Source: Lentisphaerota bacterium (GTDB lineage: Bacteria > Verrucomicrobiota > Lentisphaeria > Oligosphaerales > JABHEG01). Taken from it: a DNA stretch of 64,000 nt. The stretch covers positions 1-64,000 of the forward strand of contig JABHEG010000142.1 of the NCBI GenBank assembly GCA_018676675.1. Direction: 5' to 3'. A program made the translations under genes and the position numbers. This document shows, piece after piece, positions 52,701 to 61,690 of the stretch (the first letter of the stretch is position 1; each line of letters begins with the position of its first letter). The notes under the pieces are model-generated. The model saw only the letters and a program-made list of their open reading frames with translations. It was not told the origin of the DNA and made no database searches.

Positions 52701-55053
52701 CACGCGTGCAGGTGATTTCCTCAATGTCACCAGTCCATCACCAGTCAAACTCGGAGCCTGGACGCATGTGGCCATGACCCACGACGGTAGCCTGCAACGC
52801 CTGTACATCGACGGTGTTCTGGCAGCTGAGGACCAACAGGGGGAACTGACAACCAGCCGGAACTATCTGTCCCTCGGTGCGTCCTGTTACGCTCCACCCA
52901 AGGTCTACAACCATCTCGCCTGCACTATCGATGACGTACGTATCTACTCGCGCCCTCTGAATCAGGCTGAGATTCAGCTGAGCATGCGGCAGGCTATCCC
53001 CGCAGTCGCTGTGTTCCGTCCCACGTGGGTCCAGCGTCAAGGACGTCCCGTCCGCCCAATCAGCGATTGGAGCGAACGCGGGTGGGGCTACTTGTCCGTG
53101 GCGGAGGGAATGGTTCTGGGCAGCTACACGGCGCCGGTGCGGGATCCACAGTCTGCCTGGGCACCCCGAGCGGAAAGCGCCGCGCTTTTCGCGCTCGCCA
53201 AAGACAGCGGACAAGCTCTCTGGACCCATCGCCCGATGCAGAGCATGTCCAACAACGAGATCGTGCATTCCGACAGCACCGTGTTCCTCGTAGATGCAAC
53301 GTCGAACTCCACCGTGTCCCTGGCCCGACGTCGAGGAGAGGACTCGGAGAGCACGCAGGAGCTGGTGGCCCTAGAGCTTGCGGACGGTGAGGAGGTCTGG
53401 CGACAGAGCGATGTTCCCACGCCCGGACATCGTACGCACACCCCCGAAAGCGGGCCGGTATTCCTGTTCATCGCTCATCGCAGCCAGTTGCAGGTGGCTC
53501 ACGGCGTCGTGGTGGTCGACGGGGTTGCCGCCTATGATGCCGACAACGGCCGGAAGCTCTGGCAGCGCTCCGGGCGCTTCAACAAACTCGCGGCAATCCA
53601 CGATGACATGCTCATTGCTCCACCCTACGCCTATGGCCTGCGCACGGGAGAACGATGCTCGGACACCGATGTGCTCACCGGTCAGAAGAGCGCCTGGCGA
53701 TTCATCAAGGCCTACGGTTGCGGAGCCGCCATCGGCTGCAAGGACCTCCTTATGTTCCGCTCGGGGTCGTTCGGGTTCCTGGATCTGAAGACGCGCGGCA
53801 CGACCACGTTTGCCGGCGGGAAGCCAAGCTGCAACGTGAGCATGATTCCGGCAAATGGGCTGGTGATCGCCGCCGAAGGCAGTAGTGGCTGCGCCTGCTC
53901 CTACAACTTCCAGACCAGCCTGGCGTTGATGCCGACAGAGAGTGAACGAGACGTGTGGTTCGCGTTCCCCGCCATTGCCTCCCGCGGCCCCCTGCAGTCA
54001 CTGCGGATCAACTTCGGAGCCCCAGGCGATAGGCGAGACAAGGCCGGAAACGCGTGGCTCGGATTCCCGCGTCCGGAGTTGGGGGGTGTCGTCCCCGTTT
54101 CCCTCGCCGCCCAGTTGAGCGACCCCGACTATGTCTACCGGCCCAGCCAACGCCGTGGGACGCCCCACTGGCTCTACCACTGCGGACTCCGCGGCCGCGG
54201 CAGAATTTCCGTCGACCTCGTGGGCAACTCGACACTCCCCATTCAGCCAACCACGTCCCCCCCGACCATCGACGGCAGCGACATGGACGTGTGCTGGCAG
54301 CAGGCCAAACCGACCCCGTTCCTCGACACTGGCCGCGTGGCGTTGGCGCCCAAGGTCGAGCTGAAACTCCTGCGTGATGATGCCAACCTGTATGCGATGT
54401 GCCGACGTAGAGGCATCCCGCCGGAAACCGGGGGCTTTGGCGCCCAGGAGTCCTTCCAGCTGTTCATCACCGACGGCACGCGCAAACGCGCCGCTCGGTT
54501 CGGGATCGCCCCCGATGGCACCGCGTTCGAGGAAGGTGGGCCTCGGGCAAAGCGCAAAAATCTTGACGCAGCCTGGAACGGCGAATGGCAGCGCGGGGTT
54601 GTCTCAGACGACAGCGGCTGGATTGCGGAGTTCGCCATTCCCCTGGCCACGCTTGCCGAACGTGACCTGCAGTTGGACAAGCTCGTCCTGAATGCGATGG
54701 CCCGCCTGCAGACCAACCAGGGACAGCGGGAGATCTATCTGACCGACCCGATCTTCAGGTTCGCCCACTGTGTACGTTTCCTACCCGTCACAGCTCCCGC
54801 CCCTCCCGCCGAAGAGCGGAGCTTCACCGTCCGCCTCCATGTCCCCGCCGGACAACGCGCCCGGTTTGTCGTGCAAGGGAAAGACGCCGCAGCGACACTA
54901 AAGGCAGGGAAAAAGGAGCAGCAGGACGTGGTGGTCAGGGAACTGCGGGGCATCCGTGCCCGCGAGACGCTGTCCGTCGACCTCATCCCGACCAGCACCG
55001 ACGTCCTTCCCTGCATCAATGCTCTCGAAATCCAGGAAGAGACGTCCCGGTGA
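49774..55053 (+). CDS. giant exported mosaic protein: PQQ propellers, eroded methyltransferase-like module, LamG and CBM9-like domains
   Basis: A 1759-residue protein. It has a signal peptide (VRTSVIVLTCGALSLSA), then a PQQ-type propeller (about 25-460) with repeats such as ALRCLSLADGRTRWQF, VVRCLDLEQGDVIW and AVHARDADTGAMLW. A class I methyltransferase-like Rossmann module (about 464-605) follows, its motif I reading LVLGEETVTLAL where relatives have LGCGDG, then a second propeller (VIAFDAYTGRELWARP). A LamG domain (about 871-1075, MDVSGNEHGG, WTHVAMTHDG) leads to a third propeller (to about 1480), a CBM9-like domain (about 1493-1690, ESFQLFITDG, GWIAEFAIPLATL) and a short beta tail. Planctomycete-type proteins with propeller, methyltransferase-like and propeller modules are known; the LamG and CBM9 additions and the loss of the glycine motif stand out. 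ATG 49774 fits AAGG spacing. Confidence 0.85.
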   Translation: MITSAVRTSVIVLTCGALSLSAANWPSYRGNAERTGVTTEALVFPLQARWSWESVQPPCPAWPQPGKELHRIDFDYAFQPVIADGNVLFASSTDDALRCLSLADGRTRWQFVADSPLRFAPDVANGKAYVAGDDGVVRCLDLEQGDVIWSFRGAPEKDLLLGNDRMISRWPCRTGVLVRNDTVYVTAGMWPTQGIHVYALKADSGETIWHNDSSGSVYMRFPHPVASGFGGVAPQGYLLSSGKRLLVPTGRNIPAVFDRATGELLHYKAAEALQDGGTRCTVWRDVVFTPINRFASVSEAHVGEATPAGADGMAVYSLKTGEKLLRMAGRYHVLPAGDRLFTVGNGKVECLNVAEWHPAQGKLPDKTIWTQPYALPVYSIALAGRALVIGTDGAVHARDADTGAMLWEAGIDGQARGLAMADSCLVVSTNRGVVTCFGSGPAPASRDASKGTARSDEPPPKPNRARGILAAANVREGYALVLGEETVTLALDLARQSELHVVAVAPPGTDLQQCRAALLPTGLYGTRLVVLEHPIKDRLSLPPYFADLIVVSARVPGPMAAQVCRVLRPCGGRLIAPNMTAKDLLAFAESAGFPELRVDPQANAIVRGKLPGAGDWRHPWADAGRSGIGAEQRLTLPLDLLWFGGPGPDRMMDRHLATSPPLAVNGRAFVTGENHVIAFDAYTGRELWARPLKGAGRSYSRYYAANVVADDDSLYVASQGQCTRLDQVTGEARDVYTIPAELLPTPEDPAVRQLAEKLPWAFPDRDHRLFLTCPARELAHVPCVVQTAIDLASLPGHRSTGGQGVASSVRVSQGQAEVPAEAALAPDGTLRVRVSLKDDPAPAQRLCVYIAIKKHSSKPPGKSGKASATSLLDGLVTAYDFESEGDTVMDVSGNEHGGEAKGIAKARGHTGKGASFDGREARILVKPRKDLNPTRGLTAQAWVKLDRPDTGTILYKAYQYALFVVKTEAGICFSSTTRAGDFLNVTSPSPVKLGAWTHVAMTHDGSLQRLYIDGVLAAEDQQGELTTSRNYLSLGASCYAPPKVYNHLACTIDDVRIYSRPLNQAEIQLSMRQAIPAVAVFRPTWVQRQGRPVRPISDWSERGWGYLSVAEGMVLGSYTAPVRDPQSAWAPRAESAALFALAKDSGQALWTHRPMQSMSNNEIVHSDSTVFLVDATSNSTVSLARRRGEDSESTQELVALELADGEEVWRQSDVPTPGHRTHTPESGPVFLFIAHRSQLQVAHGVVVVDGVAAYDADNGRKLWQRSGRFNKLAAIHDDMLIAPPYAYGLRTGERCSDTDVLTGQKSAWRFIKAYGCGAAIGCKDLLMFRSGSFGFLDLKTRGTTTFAGGKPSCNVSMIPANGLVIAAEGSSGCACSYNFQTSLALMPTESERDVWFAFPAIASRGPLQSLRINFGAPGDRRDKAGNAWLGFPRPELGGVVPVSLAAQLSDPDYVYRPSQRRGTPHWLYHCGLRGRGRISVDLVGNSTLPIQPTTSPPTIDGSDMDVCWQQAKPTPFLDTGRVALAPKVELKLLRDDANLYAMCRRRGIPPETGGFGAQESFQLFITDGTRKRAARFGIAPDGTAFEEGGPRAKRKNLDAAWNGEWQRGVVSDDSGWIAEFAIPLATLAERDLQLDKLVLNAMARLQTNQGQREIYLTDPIFRFAHCVRFLPVTAPAPPAEERSFTVRLHVPAGQRARFVVQGKDAAATLKAGKKEQQDVVVRELRGIRARETLSVDLIPTSTDVLPCINALEIQEETSR

Positions 55054-55071
55054 ACGGCAGCGCTGCGACTC

Positions 55072-55270
55072 TTGTACGAGGCACGGCCCTCCGATCGCCA
55101 TTCCCATGGCGCCGCCCGTTTCTCTTGTACAGCGAGTGGCCCTCCGATCGCCATTCCCATGGCGCCGCCCGTTTCTCTTGTACGGCGAGCGGCCCTCCGA
55201 TCGCCATTCTCCCAGTGCCGCTCGGGGGCCGCTCGGGGGGCCAGCCGAAGATGCCGCTCGGGGGGCCGCG
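55072..55270. repeat. 53-bp tandem repeat array plus GC-rich satellite
   Basis: Units begin TTGTAC at 55072, 55125 and 55178, giving an exact 53-bp period, with about 2.7 copies present. Each full unit contains CGATCGCCATTCCCATGGCG, in which CGCCAT pairs with ATGGCG across TCCC. The third copy runs into short GCTCGGGGG-type repeats up to about 55270. The array lies between the convergent propeller gene (stop 55053) and the minus-strand small ORF ending at 55328. Confidence 0.88.
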
Positions 55271-55327
55271 CGGCGTACGGCCAAGCCCTCAGCGTCCCGA
55301 GCCCTGTGGTGCTCCCTTCTGTTGCTC

Positions 55328-55537
55328 CTACTGATTCTGCAGCCACGTATGCCAGCGCCAGGTGGGATCGATACACTCGCTGTGAGCGCCGGAGACGAGA
55401 CGTGGCTGCGTGCTTGCCATCATGCGCCTCAGAAGCCGTTCGGTGAGGTCTTTCTGGATGTGGGCAACGGCAGGATCATCGAAACGGTTCCTGGAAGCCG
55501 CCACCATGCGCTCTCTGGAGGTCATCGGGTTGCTCAT
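55328..55537 (-). CDS. small ORF, possible truncated URO-D N-terminus
   Basis: A 69-residue product. Its MTSRERMVAASRN start resembles the first residues of URO-D superfamily proteins (MTSRERxxAAxR), but the rest (RFDDPAVAHIQKDLTERLLRRMM...WRWHTWLQNQ) does not continue as a barrel. The frame starts 2 bp after the DegT stop (TAG-AG-ATG), so it looks translationally coupled. It stops about 60 bp before the tandem repeat array. It may be a remnant of a larger gene disrupted by the repeat, or a genuine small protein; I cannot decide. Confidence 0.45.
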   Translation of the reverse strand: MSNPMTSRERMVAASRNRFDDPAVAHIQKDLTERLLRRMMASTQPRLVSGAHSECIDPTWRWHTWLQNQ

Positions 55538-55539
55538 CT

Positions 55540-56778
55540 CTACTGGCCGTCACTCGAGATCAGCTCGTCGATGTTGTCCTGGATTTTCACGATGGCGTCG
55601 GCAATCTGGTCCATGTCGGTTTCAGGGCCGAGGAGGACTTCCACCCCGGAAATGCCGATGGCTTCATGTTCATAAGCGCGTTCAGCAACCGGGCAAAAGA
55701 CGTTGGAATAGTCCCGTCCGTGGGGGTTGAAGTACGCCGACCGGTAGGCTGGCTCCTGGTCCGATGGTGATGAGAAGAGCTTGTTGATACCCTCGGCGGC
55801 GAGGGCCTCCGCGAAACGCCGTTTGTGGACCCCTTTGAATGCCGCGGCATCGTACTTGAACATGAAAGAGTAGTAGGTCTGCTCGGGATCATGGGGAACG
55901 TCGCCAATTCCCTCGATCTCTGCCAGACGTGATCGCAAGTGCTCGGCGTTCTTGATCCGGACCCACTTCTCTTCCTCCGCGCGCCCCAGTTTGGCGAGGA
56001 GGATGGCAGCCTGAAGCTCGGTCATGCGGTAGTTCCATCCATCAATGTGTCGGCCTTCCGCGAGGGCATCGATCTGCGCCCCGGCATGCCCGCAGGTGCC
56101 GTAGATCCAGTCCCCCGCCAGATCGTCGGCATCGAGCGTGAGCATCCCCCCTTCCCCCGACGGCATGAGCTTGCCCACATCGAAACTGAAGCAACCAAAA
56201 TGTCCCCACGTGCCGACAAACCTGCCCTTGTACTTCGAGCCCTGAGCCTGCGCGCAATCCTCGATCACCACCAAGTCGTGCCTCTCGGCCACCGCCATCA
56301 TCTCATCCATCCGCGCGCAGTACCCGCCGACATGCACGAGCAAGATCGCCCGAGTGCGTTCCGTGATCGCCGCCTCGACGGCCTCCGGGTCAAGGCAGTA
56401 GTTATCCGGGCTGACGTCAGCAAACACAACGTCGGCCCCGACCTGGGAAGGAGCCAGGTTGGATGCAACCCAGGTGGACGGCGGGGTGATGACCTCATCC
56501 CCCGGCCCAATGCCCGCATTGCGAAGGGCGAGCTCCAAGGCTGTGCAACAGCTACTGCAGGGGAGCGCATAGTCCTTCCCCGGGTACTGAGCTGTCCACG
56601 CCTCGCGGAGCTTGTCGGTCTCGTTGGAACCACCATTGCCGAAGCGTGTGATGCGCCCCATCTGTCCCTCACGCAAGACGCGGTTCACCGCCTCTATCTC
56701 AGCATCAAGGACCGGTGGCCAAATCGGGTACGGCTCAGTACGGATGGGAGTCCCGCCATTGATCGCGAGTTTCGGCAT
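55540..56778 (-). CDS. DegT/DnrJ/EryC1/StrS family PLP-dependent sugar aminotransferase
   Basis: A 412-residue aminotransferase. PLP features are CSSCCTALELALRNAG near the phosphate site, VIEDCAQAQGSKYKG (Asp of the PLP pyridine, Gln), and FSFDVGKLMPSGEGG with the Schiff-base Lys. The family transaminates keto-sugars, and AHBA-synthase-like relatives differ in substrate. ATG 56778 has GAGG 5 bases upstream; the extra 12 upstream residues are discarded. It lies 32 bp after the DUF6067-like gene in a kinase-glycosidase-aminotransferase run, perhaps for an amino-sugar pathway (inference). The CSSCC motif is unusual but does not block function. Confidence 0.92.
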   Translation of the reverse strand: MPKLAINGGTPIRTEPYPIWPPVLDAEIEAVNRVLREGQMGRITRFGNGGSNETDKLREAWTAQYPGKDYALPCSSCCTALELALRNAGIGPGDEVITPPSTWVASNLAPSQVGADVVFADVSPDNYCLDPEAVEAAITERTRAILLVHVGGYCARMDEMMAVAERHDLVVIEDCAQAQGSKYKGRFVGTWGHFGCFSFDVGKLMPSGEGGMLTLDADDLAGDWIYGTCGHAGAQIDALAEGRHIDGWNYRMTELQAAILLAKLGRAEEEKWVRIKNAEHLRSRLAEIEGIGDVPHDPEQTYYSFMFKYDAAAFKGVHKRRFAEALAAEGINKLFSSPSDQEPAYRSAYFNPHGRDYSNVFCPVAERAYEHEAIGISGVEVLLGPETDMDQIADAIVKIQDNIDELISSDGQ

Positions 56779-56810
56779 ATTGACCTCGTTTGTAGTTATC
56801 TCGATCCCGA

Positions 56811-59030
56811 TCAATCCGTCTGCTTGTCCGCCTCGCCCAAGAGGAGCGCGAAACCGTGGCCAGGCAATGTCAATCGTACACGCCGGCCGGGCAGAACCCT
56901 TCCCGCTTTGGTCGTCGTCTGGGTAAGCTCAACGTCGTTCCCGGCCACATAGTCGCGCAGCCGGAAGCCCGCATACGCCCTGGCCAGAAGTTCATCCGTC
57001 AGCACAATCTGAATGTCCGCCGGGGCCGGATCAAAATTGACGAGAGTCGCCAGGAGCTTCCCCTCACGAGTACAAACCGACGCCTTCACCTGCTTCCGCG
57101 ATCCGTCGCCTCCGGGAACGGGCGGGGCCTGCACGATTCGGAACGGCCGGTAGCGCTCCCAGTACGGGTGGAACACCATGTCCTCCGCAGACATCCCAAA
57201 TGCGTACCGCGCTGCCATGACCTGGCGAAAGATCACGGCATTCTTGTCAGCATTCATTGACACCGGCAGCGATCCGTAGAGCATGCACATGGCCAAGTAT
57301 GTCGCGCCGTATTTCTCGCTGTATTCGAGGCGCGTCAACGGCGCATCAGGACGGTGCTTGGTGTAGAAGCCATACTTGAGATCGGGGTACCAGAAAATCG
57401 GGACGCCCCACGCTTTCGAATTGAACTCAACGATGCTCGTCGCTTCATCGAACAGCTCAATGTGGTTGTACCTGGACTTGTTCTTGTTCGTCATGATCTC
57501 GCCGGATAGGCCCATGGTCGCGAACGACATGGCCGGGAAATTCATGATGCCGGTGTGGTGCACCCAAATCAACGGCTTTTTGCCGTTGAGGACAAAGATG
57601 CTCGCCAGCTTCTTCATGAACGCGCGGTACTGATGGAGCCGGAACACCGACTGCAACTTCTCCCGTTTCGGCAACGAACAGCCGGGGCGGCGACAGTTGA
57701 AGGTGTACTGGAAATTGTCGAGGTAGATACCATCGACATCATGCTCCTCAACCAGGCATTTCGTCAGATCCAGGATCATGGCAAGGTTCTGCGGGGAATT
57801 GGGGCACGTGGAAAGGAACTTGTACTGCTTCGTTCCGGAAACGCGCTTGGCAGGCCACTCGCGCAGCAGCTCAGTCTCCTTCTTAATGTCCGGGGCAAGC
57901 ATTTCGTAGTCCGGGTGCAGACTGGTGACCAGGTTCATGCAGGTGTAGTAGATCACCTTGCTGAAACCAGCATCGTGATACTTGCGCACATACCGGGACA
58001 GCTCTTCAGGATGGGTGACATACTGAGCGTGACGCTCTTCCAGGAAGTTGTTGAAATCCGACGAGAACATCAGGACATCCCCGCGGTCGGCGGCCTCAGG
58101 AAGGTGAGCGTAAGCATCCTTGGGTAGTGGCTCCTCGGTGCCCCAGTGGTCTCGGTACATGCCGGCAAACGCCCAATCGTGGGCTTTCCGAGGGAAGCGC
58201 CGGATGGGAGCCACCATGACGCCAAAGTCCAACACGAAACGCTGCTGTTCGACCTGCCCCATGATCACGTCCACCTTGAGTTCCGCGACCCCTTTCCGTT
58301 TCGTGATCGTCCAGATCGGCTTCCCGGGCTTGTCATGCCACCCAACATCACTTTCGGCAAACCAGGACAGCCCGCGGTGGTAGTTGCCGAGCCAGACGTA
58401 GGGCGCGAACATGTTCATGAAACGGCCGATCGACACGCCGGCAATGCGGCTCTTCTGACTGTTCCAGATGACCCCATTCGTCTTGGGCATCGGGTAGGAA
58501 TTGAAGTCGTAGAAGTAGTCCACCTGTTTTGCATCGACGGGGATGTGAACGGCAAGATCACTGAACGGGACGGGAATCGGCGAGTCGAACTCAAGCACAA
58601 ACCGCACGAGACCGTCGTACTCAACCATGGTAGTCACAGAACAAGCTACGTCCGCATGCATGAACGTCGTACGCAGCGCAATTTCGGTCGGGGTCTGACT
58701 GACCACCTCACGCTTCGCTCCTGCGAAGCTCAGCGGCTTTCCGGCGATCTCGCCGGTGAGAGTCATGCCCCTTGCCAACAGAGCCGTCTGTTCGTGGGTC
58801 ACCTGTCCGAGCAGCCCATCGTCGCCCATCCCGAGCACACAGTTCCGGAAATGGACAGAGCTCCCCTCGAGCCGAATGGGGTCGTATCCCGGCAATGGTT
58901 GCTCGACAATGGGGTAGGCATCAAACGTCGCAGAAGGGGGATGAGGAGTCATGTCGGCTTCCCCAGCCGTTGCGGAACACGCGATCAACCCGCCAACAAG
59001 CATCAATAGGTGCCCCGAACGCAGTGTCAT
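56811..59030 (-). CDS. DUF6067-like exported glycosidase
   Basis: A 739-residue exported protein. It has a signal peptide (LLMLVGGLIACSATAG). An N-terminal beta-sandwich (about 30-270) ends in APYVWLGNYHRGLSWFAESDVGW, a signature of the DUF6067/GH123-related proteins. A barrel follows (about 290-610) with KVIYYTCMNLV, DGIYLDNFQYTFNC (acidic Asp, candidate catalytic) and PLIWVHHTG, and a C-terminal beta domain closes it. The catalytic residues are not verified. ATG 59030 is 22 bp after the sensor kinase stop, so the two are cotranscribed. The weak ribosome site (TCAGGC) suggests partial coupling to the kinase. Confidence 0.8.
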   Translation of the reverse strand: MTLRSGHLLMLVGGLIACSATAGEADMTPHPPSATFDAYPIVEQPLPGYDPIRLEGSSVHFRNCVLGMGDDGLLGQVTHEQTALLARGMTLTGEIAGKPLSFAGAKREVVSQTPTEIALRTTFMHADVACSVTTMVEYDGLVRFVLEFDSPIPVPFSDLAVHIPVDAKQVDYFYDFNSYPMPKTNGVIWNSQKSRIAGVSIGRFMNMFAPYVWLGNYHRGLSWFAESDVGWHDKPGKPIWTITKRKGVAELKVDVIMGQVEQQRFVLDFGVMVAPIRRFPRKAHDWAFAGMYRDHWGTEEPLPKDAYAHLPEAADRGDVLMFSSDFNNFLEERHAQYVTHPEELSRYVRKYHDAGFSKVIYYTCMNLVTSLHPDYEMLAPDIKKETELLREWPAKRVSGTKQYKFLSTCPNSPQNLAMILDLTKCLVEEHDVDGIYLDNFQYTFNCRRPGCSLPKREKLQSVFRLHQYRAFMKKLASIFVLNGKKPLIWVHHTGIMNFPAMSFATMGLSGEIMTNKNKSRYNHIELFDEATSIVEFNSKAWGVPIFWYPDLKYGFYTKHRPDAPLTRLEYSEKYGATYLAMCMLYGSLPVSMNADKNAVIFRQVMAARYAFGMSAEDMVFHPYWERYRPFRIVQAPPVPGGDGSRKQVKASVCTREGKLLATLVNFDPAPADIQIVLTDELLARAYAGFRLRDYVAGNDVELTQTTTKAGRVLPGRRVRLTLPGHGFALLLGEADKQTD

Positions 59031-59052
59031 GCCTGACCGACTCCCTGTGCTG

Positions 59053-61494
59053 CTACTGATCCCTACCGTCGACAGGCAGGTCGACATGGAAACGGCTACC
59101 TTGCCCCGGTTCACTCTCCACCGACAGCCTGCCGCAGTGGTCTGTGACAATGGTGTGGCTGATGGAGAGCCCGAGACCAGTGCCCTTCTCCGGCCGCTTT
59201 GTCGTGAAGAACGGGTCGAAAATGCGCGCCTTGACCTCCTCAGGAATGCCTGGTCCGTTGTCCTCGACCGTGAGTCGGAGCCAACTCTTGTCACCTTCCT
59301 CGAAACCCCTGGCTGAGATGCGGATGGTCTTAGGTTCATCGCGTCCAGGGGGTTCCTCGCTGAGCGCCGCGTGAGCGTTCGTCAGCAGGTTCACCAATAC
59401 CTGCTCGATCTGCTGGCCTTGGCAGACGATGTGCGGCAAGTCATCCGGAACGTCCACTTCGAGCGTGACCCGGTTGCGAGCCACGATGGTTCGGGTCAGC
59501 GACAGTGTCGCATCCACGACATCCGCGATGCGCGTCAGGCTCTGCGGCTGCTGCTCGTTCCGGGCAAACTGAAGAAGGTTGCGGACGAGCGTGGCGACGC
59601 GGTCCGTCTCGTGGATGATCTCACCGGCGAATCCGGCAATCGCCTCGTTCCCGTTACCGAGCCTGTCAATAATCAGCTGGGCGTAGTTCATGATACCGTT
59701 GATCGGGTTGTTGATCTCATGGGCAACGCCGCCTGCCAGCGTACCAATGGCCTCCAGCTTCTGGGCCTGGCGCAACTGGCCCTCCAGCTGACGTTGTCTC
59801 TCCTCCGCTGCCTTTCGACCGGAAATGTCGCGAACCGTCGCCTGGAGGAAGACAGATTCCCCCAAGGACATTCGCGTCAGTCGGACCGCCGCGGGGAACT
59901 CCTCGCCATCGTGGCGCCGATGTTGCCACTCGAACCAACGGCTACCCTCGCGAAGCGCGGCCTCAATCATCTCACGGGCCTTCTCTTCTGAGCCTCGACC
60001 ATCGGGCTGGTACTCGGGAGACCACTCCCAGGGGGGGGCAGATACGAAAAGCCCTTCCGTACCCGTCCGGAACAGAGCGACGGTTGCAGGATTGCCCGCC
60101 GTGAACTGCCAGGAAGGAGGAGCAAGAATCATGATGGCCTCTTCTGAGCTGTCGTAAAGCGTGCGGTACCGCTGTTCGCTGTCGCGCAGTGCTTCCTCGG
60201 CGTGCGTGCGCTCGGAAATCTCGTTCCTGAGGTCATAAAGGGTCTGCCTCAACCGCTTGCTCATGCCGTCGAATGCCCGGGTGAGCCCACTGATCTCCCT
60301 GATCGAGCTGTCGTCGCCCAAGGCCTCCGGCGACTCACCTTCGGACAGACTGTGTGTCGCCGCGTGAAGGCGCCCGATTGGGCGAGTAATCCGCAGCTCT
60401 GCCACCAAGCCAACCACGATTGCCAGGAACAACGTGGCGACGATCAGGAGACGTGTCTGCCGGTTGCCGGCCCGGATGCGCGACATGTATTCACTCTCGG
60501 GCACCACCACTCCCACAAGCCAGTCAAGGCCTTGGGCGCTCCTCAGCGGGGCAAGATCCAGAAGATAGCGTTCCCCGTCGACCTCAAAAGACGACCTCTG
60601 CGCCTCGGGCGCCGTGCCGAAGGGCGGGGAAGCCCCCTCGGCTAACGCCGCAAACGCGGCGCAGATGATGGGAGAACGGCTCCCATTGCCGGATAGACGC
60701 CCCGGTTTGCCGGCGTCGCCCACCTGCACAAACGGCTTCTCATCGGCCGACGAAGCAACCAGCAATCCCGACCGTTCAGCAATGAAGCACTCTGCCCCCG
60801 TGCCAACGCCCAGGTCGGCCAGAAACCGGCAGATATGTGACAGAAAGACATCGACAGAGACCACGCCAAGAAGCACGCCCTGCGGATCGTGAACGGGATG
60901 GCTGGCGGCGATTGCCATGTCCTGGCCCGTGGACAACACGTAGACGGGACTCCAGGTAACGCCCCTTTGCGCGACTGCGCGGGTGTACCACGGTCGGGAA
61001 GTGGCATCGAAGTCAGGTACCGTCGCCTGCAACGTGGTGCGGTTACCCTCGCTATCGAGAACATGCTTAGTTAGCGTGCCCTTCCGCAGCCCTTCGGTAA
61101 CCATCACATAGTGCGAACCGTCGGACGGTTCGCGCCCCCTGTCAACCAGACCGCCCCGCGTGTTGCCGAAGTAAATGCTGGAAACCGACTCAAACGTCTG
61201 CAGCTGCTTCCCGAAGAGATCGAGCAGACCTTGAACGTCGTCAGCTCGGAGCGTTCCTTGACCAACGGCGTGAGCATCGATCCCGCTAATCGCGCTGGGC
61301 ACCCTGAGAAACGACCGCAGGCGGTCCTGGATGCGCCCGGCTATCTGCCCACAAAGTCGTGCTTCCATATCCTCCACCGCGGCCCGCCCATTGCGGAAAG
61401 AGAGATAGCCGGCCAGGAAGACGGCCAACGTGGTGAGAACCAGGAACGGCACGCTGACAGCCAGACTGAGCGGGAGTTTCTTCGTGGAGAGCAT
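59053..61494 (-). CDS. membrane sensor histidine kinase (dCache-HAMP-PAS-HisKA-HATPase)
   Basis: An 813-residue kinase. TM1 is at about 8-30. A periplasmic double-Cache sensor (about 35-340) includes DFDATSRPWYTRAVAQRG, the usual Cache ligand-binding strand, and VVSVDVFLSHI. TM2 lies at about 346-364, HAMP at about 365-416 and PAS at about 435-550. HisKA carries GGVAHEINNPINGI, with phospho-His592. HATPase has VLVNLLTNAHAAL, DNGPGIPEE, GTGLGLSIS. Cache domains bind small molecules such as amino acids and organic acids, so it probably senses an extracytoplasmic metabolite. ATG 61494 has GAGGGA 6 bases upstream. No response regulator is encoded nearby. It heads the glycosidase-DegT run. Confidence 0.95.
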   Translation of the reverse strand: MLSTKKLPLSLAVSVPFLVLTTLAVFLAGYLSFRNGRAAVEDMEARLCGQIAGRIQDRLRSFLRVPSAISGIDAHAVGQGTLRADDVQGLLDLFGKQLQTFESVSSIYFGNTRGGLVDRGREPSDGSHYVMVTEGLRKGTLTKHVLDSEGNRTTLQATVPDFDATSRPWYTRAVAQRGVTWSPVYVLSTGQDMAIAASHPVHDPQGVLLGVVSVDVFLSHICRFLADLGVGTGAECFIAERSGLLVASSADEKPFVQVGDAGKPGRLSGNGSRSPIICAAFAALAEGASPPFGTAPEAQRSSFEVDGERYLLDLAPLRSAQGLDWLVGVVVPESEYMSRIRAGNRQTRLLIVATLFLAIVVGLVAELRITRPIGRLHAATHSLSEGESPEALGDDSSIREISGLTRAFDGMSKRLRQTLYDLRNEISERTHAEEALRDSEQRYRTLYDSSEEAIMILAPPSWQFTAGNPATVALFRTGTEGLFVSAPPWEWSPEYQPDGRGSEEKAREMIEAALREGSRWFEWQHRRHDGEEFPAAVRLTRMSLGESVFLQATVRDISGRKAAEERQRQLEGQLRQAQKLEAIGTLAGGVAHEINNPINGIMNYAQLIIDRLGNGNEAIAGFAGEIIHETDRVATLVRNLLQFARNEQQPQSLTRIADVVDATLSLTRTIVARNRVTLEVDVPDDLPHIVCQGQQIEQVLVNLLTNAHAALSEEPPGRDEPKTIRISARGFEEGDKSWLRLTVEDNGPGIPEEVKARIFDPFFTTKRPEKGTGLGLSISHTIVTDHCGRLSVESEPGQGSRFHVDLPVDGRDQ

Positions 61495-61690
61495 CGTGGT
61501 CCCTCACGGTTTTTGGGGGGCAGCCGCATCGTGGCTATGATACATAAGTGGCAACGGTTAACGATAGCGCCGCCGGAGGCCGATTCAACGATGCTGCCGA
61601 CGTGAGGTCGCGAGGGAACAGCCATTGCGTTCGCCGACACACGCGGCACTGTATGCACGCATCACTCCTCACAGGAAAGAAGACGTCAAC

